Under the pieces are notes generated by a model, which made no database searches, was not told the DNA's origin, and worked only from the letters and a program-made list of their open reading frames with translations. A DNA stretch of 64,000 nucleotides from Pollenia angustigena (taxonomy: Eukaryota; Arthropoda; Insecta; Diptera; Polleniidae). The number at the start of each line of letters is the position of its first letter. Position 1 is the stretch's first letter. This document shows positions 57,345 through 64,000 of the stretch, piece after piece. The position numbers and the translations under genes are program-made. The stretch spans positions 68,915,393 through 68,979,392 of the forward strand of contig OV884059.1 of NCBI GenBank assembly GCA_930367215.1, read 5' to 3'.

Positions 57345-60300
57345 ATGATAATTGAAGTCATCCGTAAATGGGGAGTAACCTACACGGGGGGTGACAACCC
57401 GCTGTTGTTTATCGAACGAGTGGAACAGCTGGCGATAGCATACGATATTTCGGTGGACGAAATCCTGCCCGTCATAACCGAGCTTATGCAGGATAAGGCG
57501 CGGATCTGGTTACGTAACAACCATAACGCTTGGCTCCGATGGGATGAATTTAAGCAAGACCTGTGTAATTTCTTCTTGCCTCCAAGGTATTTTGAAACCC
57601 TGAATGACGATATTCGTAAACGCCTCCAGCGGCCCCGTGAAAAATTCCGAGACTACGTTCTTAGTCTGCAAGATTTGATGCGCCACACAAACCTGACGAG
57701 GGAACAAAAGACGGAGAGAATATTTCAAAATTCTCTACCGGAGTACAAGTGGTATATCCGTAGACGAGATTTTGCTACCCTTGAAGACCTCATTTCGCTA
57801 GCCGCTGACTTAGAAGATATTCCGACCGATCACCGGCCTACGCGGGGAGAACACCATCGATCCATGGATACTCCCATAACTACTAATCCGGCAGTACAAG
57901 AGCAAACCACACAAGCCGGAGAAGGGCAAGAAACATACCTTTGGTTGAACGAGAAGGAGCTTCGGGCCGAATTAATTATAGAGGGAAAGCGTTTCCCTGG
58001 CATCATCGATACGGGAGCCACCAGAAGCTTTGTTACCCCAGCAATAGTACAGCAGCTATCTACCAAGCCGACGGGTATCGATGTCGATCTTGATGTGTTC
58101 TTGGCCGACGGTTCCCGGAAAACAGTCACACAAGAAGTTACTGTTCAAGTGACGTTTGGTCGCCTGACTCGACAGAAAGACTTTCTGATCATGGCCGAAG
58201 CAACCGAAGATATTATCCTTGGGCTGGACTTTCTGCATTCCTTCCCGACGACTATTCAGTGCGCAGGATTGTCCGCCGCCACCAGGTCGACTGGCCGCAA
58301 CGATAATATCGAAGAGAACCCAAGCTTGTTGGGAAGCAGAACCCACCACAAGGTAGGTACACTATATATCCCCGGTGACAACACAGGGGAGATTCAACCC
58401 AAGGTAGAGCGGTTCCTAGAAGTGGAACTGAGCAAATGTAGGGAGATTGTGGGGCTGTCTAACATAGCCACGCACCGGATCGTAATGAGAGACGATCGAC
58501 CCATTAAAATCAGGTACACCCCACGTAACCCAGCCATGCAAGCCATAATCAACGAGGAAGTAAACAAACTATTGGAAAAAGGATGTATCGAACCCTCACG
58601 AAGCCCATTCAGTTTTCCTATCACGCTGGTGAAGAAGAAAAACGGAACTTGGCGCACTTGTATGGACTTCCGACAACTAAACGCTAGATCCATACCGGAT
58701 GCCTACCCGCTGCCTCGAATTGACACCATTTTAAATAGATTACGAAACGCCAAATATATAAGCAGTATTGACCAAAAAGATGGCTACTGGCAGATTCCAA
58801 TGGAAGAGGGCAGTAAAAAATATACCGCTTTTGCGGTAGCCGGTAAAGGATTATACCAATGGCGGGTAATGCCTTTCGGGTTACACTCTGCCCCGGCCAC
58901 CTTCCAGCGTGCCCTAGATAGTGTGATTGGGCCAGATATGGAACCAAATGCGTTCGCTTATTTGGACGATATCATTGTGATAGGTACAACGTTCGAAGAC
59001 CATTTAAGGAACTTAAAAGAAGTGCTGAGGCGATTGCGGGCCGCGAATCTAAGGATCAACCTGGACAAGTGTCAATTTTTCCAAACTGAGACAAGGTATT
59101 TGGGGCATCTGGTGACTAAAGACGGGATCAAAACTGATCCGGACAAAGTCGGAGCTATCAACAATATGCCAGTACCCCGAAATATGAAGGAGGTGCGACG
59201 ATTTTTGGGCATGACTTCATGGTATAGACGATCCATCCAGAATTTCACCGAAACCGCCCAGCCGCTGACGACACTCCTGAAGAAGGGAAAACACTGGAAG
59301 TGGGGAAAAGAACAGCAAATGGCATTTGATACGTTGAAGGAAAAACTCGTCAACGCGCCAGTATTAGCTTGCCCAGATTTTACTAAGCCATTTACTCTAC
59401 AAACGGACGCCAGTGATTATGGCGTTGGCGCCGTCCTCACGCAAGAAATTGAAGGTGCGGAACATGTGATTGCGTACGCGAGTCGGCATCTTAACCAGGC
59501 GGAGAAAAATTACTCGGCTACCGAAAAAGAATGTCTGGCTATTTTGTGGGGTGTTCGCAAAATGCGGCCTTACCTCGAAGGATATAAGTTCGCCATTATC
59601 ACCGACCATTTGGCACTGAAATGGTTAAATTCAATAGAAAATCCAACTGGGCGACTGGCCAGATGGGCTCTCGAACTGCAGCAATACAACTTTACGATTT
59701 CATATAGGAAAGGAGCGCATAATCTGGTAGCCGATGCACTCTCACGACTACCAATGGAAGAATGTCGCCGGATGCAGACGAAGACAACAAGGTCTGGTAA
59801 ATGGCTGGAAACCCAGGCAAAGAAGGTGCAGGAAAACCCCAAAGCGCATCCAGATTTTGCCTTAATCAACGGCCAGCTTTATCGGCCCTTCATCACCCCA
59901 GGTCCAGGGAAAGACGACGTTCAATGGAAGCTGTGCGTTGACGAGCCTTTACGACGGCAAGTCCTGCAAGAGACCCACGACCAAGCAGCTGGGGGACACC
60001 TGGGTATAAGGAAACCCCTACAGAAGCTAGCAAGCCGGTATTATTGGCCTGGTATGACGAGATACGTGCAAAGATATGTGCGGGGTTGCCAGACGTGCCA
60101 AAGGTATAATGTGTCACAACAGGCCCCAGCAGGCGAGATGCTCACCCGCATACTCGATGAACCATGGGCACTGGTGTGTGCTGATTTTGTGGGTCCACTT
60201 CCAAGAAGTAAGCACGGTAATACCATGATGCTGGTATTTTTCGACCATTTTTCGAAATGGGTGGAATTGGTTCCGCTACGGAGAGCCACCGCCGACGGGG

Positions 60301-61016
60301 TGGTGAAGGCATTTCAAGAACGTATTCTCGCCCGCTATGGGGTGCCAAAGGTTCTGATCACGGATAATGGGTCCCAGTTTACAGCTAACGTGGTCAAGAA
60401 ATGTTTACGAAATTTAGGAGTGAAACAACAATTTACCGCGCCATACACTCCCCAAGAGAATCCTACCGAAAGGGCCAACCGCACTGTAAAAACAATAATA
60501 GCGAAATTTGCGAACCAACGGCACAATACGTGGGACGAACTGTTACCAGAGATCATGCTTGCCGTAAACACAAGTAAATCTGAATCTACAGGATTCAGCC
60601 CCGCCTACCTCACCCAAGGACGAGAGCCCCGCCTACCGAAGATGTTGTACGATGAGGTTACAATCGGCACAGGAGCCCGAAATCTGGCACCCGACGAACG
60701 GGGGTGCGAGCTGAAGGAAGTCTTCCACATGGTTCGGGAAAATTTGAAACGAGCCTCTGCGAGACAGAAAAAGCATTACGATTTACGACGTCGTAGGTGG
60801 TACCCAAGAGTGGGTGATAGGGTCCTGGTGCGACAGCATCCATTGTCCAAAGCGGTGGACAGTTTTGCGGCCAAGTTGGCACCAAAATATGCGGGGCCAT
60901 ATGTTGTTAGGGGATATGTTTCTTCTGTAATAGTAGACATTTGTAGAGTAGACGGTAGTGAAGTGCGAACGGCACATATTAGCGATCTGAAAAATTTTAT
61001 AAACCAAGAAAATTAA
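57345..61016 (+). CDS. pol: gag capsid-pol polyprotein
   Basis: 1,223 residues without internal stop. Residues 1-160: capsid-like gag (FIERVEQLAIAY, WLRWDEFKQDL). Residue 222: aspartic protease DTGA, with ILGLDFL near 291. Reverse transcriptase about 395-600, with YLDDIIV at 539-545. RNase H about 675-800, with TDAS near 688 and ATEKECLAI. Integrase: zinc-binding His near 878 and CQTC near 915, catalytic D947 (CADFVG), D1007 (TDNGSQ) and E1042 (NPTER), then a GPY/F-type module (KYAGPYVV) and no chromodomain. It would process and copy the RNA genome in particles and insert the cDNA. Oddity: no CCHC nucleocapsid motif lies between capsid and protease. In frame with the upstream gag fragment across one UGA. 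Start chosen as the first ATG after that stop; in the intact element translation probably starts further upstream. Confidence 0.93.
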   Translation: MIIEVIRKWGVTYTGGDNPLLFIERVEQLAIAYDISVDEILPVITELMQDKARIWLRNNHNAWLRWDEFKQDLCNFFLPPRYFETLNDDIRKRLQRPREKFRDYVLSLQDLMRHTNLTREQKTERIFQNSLPEYKWYIRRRDFATLEDLISLAADLEDIPTDHRPTRGEHHRSMDTPITTNPAVQEQTTQAGEGQETYLWLNEKELRAELIIEGKRFPGIIDTGATRSFVTPAIVQQLSTKPTGIDVDLDVFLADGSRKTVTQEVTVQVTFGRLTRQKDFLIMAEATEDIILGLDFLHSFPTTIQCAGLSAATRSTGRNDNIEENPSLLGSRTHHKVGTLYIPGDNTGEIQPKVERFLEVELSKCREIVGLSNIATHRIVMRDDRPIKIRYTPRNPAMQAIINEEVNKLLEKGCIEPSRSPFSFPITLVKKKNGTWRTCMDFRQLNARSIPDAYPLPRIDTILNRLRNAKYISSIDQKDGYWQIPMEEGSKKYTAFAVAGKGLYQWRVMPFGLHSAPATFQRALDSVIGPDMEPNAFAYLDDIIVIGTTFEDHLRNLKEVLRRLRAANLRINLDKCQFFQTETRYLGHLVTKDGIKTDPDKVGAINNMPVPRNMKEVRRFLGMTSWYRRSIQNFTETAQPLTTLLKKGKHWKWGKEQQMAFDTLKEKLVNAPVLACPDFTKPFTLQTDASDYGVGAVLTQEIEGAEHVIAYASRHLNQAEKNYSATEKECLAILWGVRKMRPYLEGYKFAIITDHLALKWLNSIENPTGRLARWALELQQYNFTISYRKGAHNLVADALSRLPMEECRRMQTKTTRSGKWLETQAKKVQENPKAHPDFALINGQLYRPFITPGPGKDDVQWKLCVDEPLRRQVLQETHDQAAGGHLGIRKPLQKLASRYYWPGMTRYVQRYVRGCQTCQRYNVSQQAPAGEMLTRILDEPWALVCADFVGPLPRSKHGNTMMLVFFDHFSKWVELVPLRRATADGVVKAFQERILARYGVPKVLITDNGSQFTANVVKKCLRNLGVKQQFTAPYTPQENPTERANRTVKTIIAKFANQRHNTWDELLPEIMLAVNTSKSESTGFSPAYLTQGREPRLPKMLYDEVTIGTGARNLAPDERGCELKEVFHMVRENLKRASARQKKHYDLRRRRWYPRVGDRVLVRQHPLSKAVDSFAAKLAPKYAGPYVVRGYVSSVIVDICRVDGSEVRTAHISDLKNFINQEN

Positions 61017-61057
61017 TAGTGGTATCCATCTCTTTGGTTTCTTAGATTGGAAGTAAC

Positions 61058-62230
61058 ATGGATCACGATGACAAAAAATTCGAAGAGGCACGCAGACGGT
61101 TTCGGCGTAATATGGAGCAGGAAGCGGCCAAACGGCGAAGAACAATTTTTCTGGACGATGACGACCTCCCAAGTACAAGCCAGGGGCGAGGCCGCACGCA
61201 ACCAAAAGAAAAGTGGCAGTCGAAGCGGTAGACGCGCAATCCGATGAGGGAAGAGGTACGTTGCAACTACATGCGAACACAGGCACGACCCAGACAACCC
61301 GCAAACCCGACCGAAACGCCAGAGGAGGTTATCGTACTCGACTCTGACTCAGACCTTGCACCCACACCTCCGCGCTGGGTACCCGAAGAGAATGGCGGGG
61401 AGGAACCCTACACCGAGGAATACCCCTGTGAGCTAGATGCCGCCCTGATTGAGGAGCTGCAGCGCGCGTTGTTTGGGATGGATGATACTACCCTGGTTTT
61501 TCGCCCAAACACACCCCCGTCGCCAATATATTCCACCTCCTCATTGGACTGGGAAAGCGAAAATTTTCGGCCACCTACCCCACCCCGAAGACGGGGCGTG
61601 GTGTCAATCGAAGAAGAAGATCGCCAATTCCGGCATTTGGGAATGCGGTGTTTCGAAAAGGTCTGGCGAATGAGAGTATTAATCCCCGAAAGGCGGTCAC
61701 AGTTGGAGATCGAGGACAAGGGGGCTAAAGAAGGGCCCATAAAGAGTCCCGACCGAACAGAACCCAGGGGGTATGAGCTGAGCCCTTTGTCCTCACCCGG
61801 GACGGCACTACCTATAACTCCCGGTCACAACCTAAAGTACGAAAGGTGGGGTGACGATGGATTCACTCCGTGTTCGTCAGGCGAAGCCTGTACATCTCTG
61901 GCCTGGGGTGCGGCCACGGACGGGATATCATTATCACCGTCGACTATCACATCATCACCAGAATCACCGGTAGCATCCCCATCACCATCAAATTCTTCGT
62001 CATCCTCCGCATCATCATCAAGCTCCTCATCATCAAGCACTTCGTCATCCCCCGCACCATCATCAAGCTCCTCACCATCAAGTACCTCATCATCAACCAC
62101 TGCGGCGGCCACTCATTTCGCAACATTGCCTGCAATACCAACAACACTGGCCACATTGTCCTCGGCATCGTTAACCGCCTCCTCCCTGCATGACCACATC
62201 AGCTACCGTGAGAGAACACCGCAGCCCTAA
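61058..62230 (+). CDS. Third ORF of the gypsy element, split by UAG
   Basis: Starts 41 bases after pol. A first part (ATG 61058, 57 codons, MDHDDKKFEEARRRFRRNME) is basic then acidic (FLDDDDLPSTS) and ends at UAG 61229-61231. The same frame continues from ATG 61244 for 328 codons. That part has an acidic EEVIVLDSDSD stretch like SUMO-interacting motifs, proline-rich TPPRW/PPTPPRRR, DAALIEELQRALFG, and a serine tract of about 45 residues around 61970-62100 made of TCA/TCC/AGC codons. No signal peptide or membrane segment is seen, so it is not an envelope protein. The function is unknown. Continuity of frame on both sides of the UAG suggests one protein of about 390 residues in the ancestral element. 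Confidence 0.7.
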
Positions 62231-62407
62231 AGAGCTACGAGTGGAGCAATTACCGGAGCAACTGCAACAACAAATCCGAGAGGCGACTAGTGACCCAGGA
62301 ACGGGGACTCGAAGAAGGCTGCTGCCGAGCCACGCCGGGCAAAGATACCGTGTCATCTTAACCGCGGACGGAATGCCACGGGCAACCTGGTTGAAGCCAT
62401 GAAATGT

Positions 62408-62422
62408 GGGAAGGGGAGGCAG
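62408..62422 (+). promoter_or_regulatory. Polypurine tract
   Basis: GGGAAGGGGAGGCAG directly precedes the 3' LTR and would prime plus-strand DNA synthesis. One C interrupts the purine run. Confidence 0.85.
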
Positions 62423-63201
62423 TGTGACGAACAAAGTTGCCCAGGAGCTCGTTTTGGTTCACACAGTATTTGGGCTGTGATTATGGCTATGAATTTATTT
62501 TTTATTTATTGTAAACTGTAATGGATTTATTTTGTTATTCCGGTGAATTTATATTTTTTTGTTATTATTTCATTTAAACTGTAATAAATTATGTTAGTTG
62601 TAAGTTTAAATTAGTTCTAAGTTTAAATTTAACGGATGGTAGAACGCCATCTGTGTGTCAGAAGATGAAGCTTATTTATATTGTGTCAACCCTGAGTTGC
62701 GAACAGATGTTCACATACCAGATGGTGGAGTGGTATGTGTGTGTGTGTACTATGCATGCACAAGAAAAACAGTATAAAAGGGCAAACATTAACTGATGCA
62801 TGGCAGTCGGTCGTGGGATCGCAATAAGGTAAGACCTACTTAGGGTAGTGGTTACACATCCTAATTATTCTTATACTATTTTGATCCACTCGTTTGCTCC
62901 CTGGTATACTGAGAAGTTAGGCAGCTCGTGTGTGGGTACACCACCTGTTGTCTTGGCTTCATCGTAGCGATTGGGAATCGATCCAGCCGTGTGTGGGTAC
63001 ACCTCGGTTGGTTTTGAGTCTCCGTCCGAACCTGGTCTAGCGAGGGACGAGCGTTAATCGTTATTTTTGTAATTATTTGTATTGTGATAGTAAATAAAGT
63101 GTATTGTTTATAACGTTTTGTGAAAACCGAAGAGTTTTATCGTATAGCCGTATGAACCTGGACACAGTTGAGCTTACTCCAGCGGAAAACGTGTCGTTAC
63201 A
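62423..63201 (+). repeat. 3' long terminal repeat, 779 bp
   Basis: Same ends as the 5' LTR. Differences seen: T/C near position 20, G/A in the AATAGGGTAAG word, A/G in GAGGAACG, G/A in CGTTGTTT, C/A in GACACCG, and lack of the 7-base GACCAGC. The length difference would change the gag frame if this LTR served as template. Confidence 0.95.
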
Positions 63202-63205
63202 AATT

Positions 63206-64000
63206 GTCAAAAAAAAATTCAAAAGTTTTATAAAAATTGTAAAAAAAACAAAAACGACGAATACTATTGATAAAATAAATATCGTTGATTATTAGTAAAA
63301 GGTAATGCAAATTGTTTAATGTATATTTCTTTTTGTGTTTGTATCAGAGAATAGCTTTTTGCAATTGAAAAAAAATCGCATTTAATTAACGACAACAAAT
63401 ACACACGCTTACGGTCATACAGTCAAACTCGCGCAACCGCAAATATTCGCTGCTGGTTTGCAGTCATTCAAATAACGCACATCGTGCTTTGTTATTTATA
63501 CAATCGTTGCCTTCGTTTTTTTTTTATAAAGATTCTAAGTGTTCTGAGCGCAAATGATTGTTTGGTAAAGAAACAAAAAATACAAACGAAAGAGCCAGAA
63601 ATCAAACAATCATTACTCATGTATTTATTCAGCATTAACTATGTAGTACAAGAAAAAAAAAATTTAAATGAAACTAAACACACATACTTATGTAGGTACA
63701 CACAATTTCCATAGAAACAAAAAGTACAGTAGTAGTAGTAGTAGGTACAATGTATTTTTGTTATTGTTGTTTTTATTGTTGTTAATTTTGAAAAAGCGTC
63801 TCATCGTTGTTTATTGTTGTTGTTGTTAATGTAAACAAAAGTATAGAGAATGTGCTCTTTTGAATTTACTCAGTTGTGTTATATTGCGTGAGCAACAAAA
63901 ATGCAAATAAAGCACTTTCAATAAAAAACGAATAAATGAAAATATCAAATGTGTACGAAAGGAAAAAAAAATTACCAACGTTGAACTTTGTTTTGCATGT
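63206..64000. other. A/T-rich flank with trinucleotide repeats
   Basis: Contains (AGT)n at about 63728-63745 and several TTGTTG runs (63759-63835). CAGTCAAACTCGCGCAACC and similar non-repetitive text at 63420-63490 could be a host 5' leader, but no coding exon is recognisable. Confidence 0.45.

Larger units (their letters stand above)
56169..63201 (+). mobile_element. Ty3/gypsy LTR retrotransposon, 7,033 bp
   Basis: A structurally complete element: 5' LTR, primer-binding site, gag region, gag-pol ORF, a third ORF, polypurine tract and 3' LTR. The 4-bp direct repeat AATT flanks it (56165-56168 and 63202-63205). By eye the LTRs differ at five single bases and one 7-bp indel, under 1 percent, so the insertion is young. 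Domain order protease, reverse transcriptase, RNase H, integrase is Ty3/gypsy. There is no envelope-like frame with membrane segments. Base composition is clearly richer in G+C than the surroundings. Two in-frame stops (57315 UGA, 61229 UAG) probably make this copy defective. Confidence 0.95.

Noticed and set aside
61825..62112. Acidic D/E-rich minus-strand ORF of 95 codons
   Set aside because: It is the complement of the TCA/TCC serine tract of the third ORF and has no independent support.
61244..62230. Envelope gene of the gypsy element
   Set aside because: No signal peptide, furin-type site or membrane segment; composition is acidic, proline- and serine-rich.

Overview
The window reads as AT-rich intergenic or intronic DNA from a dipteran insect, most likely a schizophoran fly such as a blowfly, house-fly relative or tephritid. 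The grounds are the base composition, fly-type mobile elements (a mariner-superfamily DD41D element, hAT elements, a Ty3/gypsy element with a tRNA-Lys-type primer site), a partial fly asparaginyl-tRNA synthetase gene, and repeat families with TTCGGC-tgt-GCCGAA hairpins. The genus is not established. There is no bacterial-style gene organisation and no CRISPR. Many open reading frames here begin at TTG or are shadows of repeats and are not listed.

Layout. 1-12 kb: hAT element 2579-4663 holding a large palindrome, several MITEs, a piece of hAT transposase and a tRNA-derived SINE (9650-9800). About 12.0-12.5 kb: decayed intron-containing fragment of asparaginyl-tRNA synthetase on the minus strand. 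16.9-18.2 kb and 29.1-30.4 kb: two nearly identical 1.33-kb TA-flanked elements. 19.9-26 kb: hairpin-headed repeat family A, tandem decayed units and a roughly 3-kb inverted repeat. 27.6 kb: possible first coding exon of a host gene. 28.0-33.75 kb: two neighbouring hAT elements, one containing a copy of the 1.33-kb element and the other containing an apparently intact DD41D transposon. 33.8-47 kb: MITEs, a dead DD41D transposase, three more hAT elements with perfect 8-bp target duplications and a 3.7-kb fold-back element with nested insertions. 49-53 kb: repeat family B and a long-TIR element with a broken conserved-looking ORF. 53.4-55.3 kb: a small spliced gene with a SAM-like domain among GTGCATA-type repeats. 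56.17-63.20 kb: a young Ty3/gypsy LTR retrotransposon, 7.03 kb, followed by unassigned AT-rich DNA.

How the parts relate. Almost everything recognisable is a mobile element, and many are nested. Where the same repeat occurs elsewhere without the insertion, the empty site can be read directly: the TA-flanked MITE in family A, the hAT in the 3.7-kb fold-back arm and the MITE in the long-TIR arm. This gives a relative order of insertions. The elements with the best coding capacity are the DD41D mariner (361-residue ORF, no internal stop) and the gypsy element (1,223-residue pol ORF, but one in-frame stop in gag and one in the third ORF). The host-gene candidates are weak: the putative first exon at 27.6 kb and the SAM-domain gene, which may itself belong to a mobile element. 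All comparisons were made by eye; family names rest on motifs.
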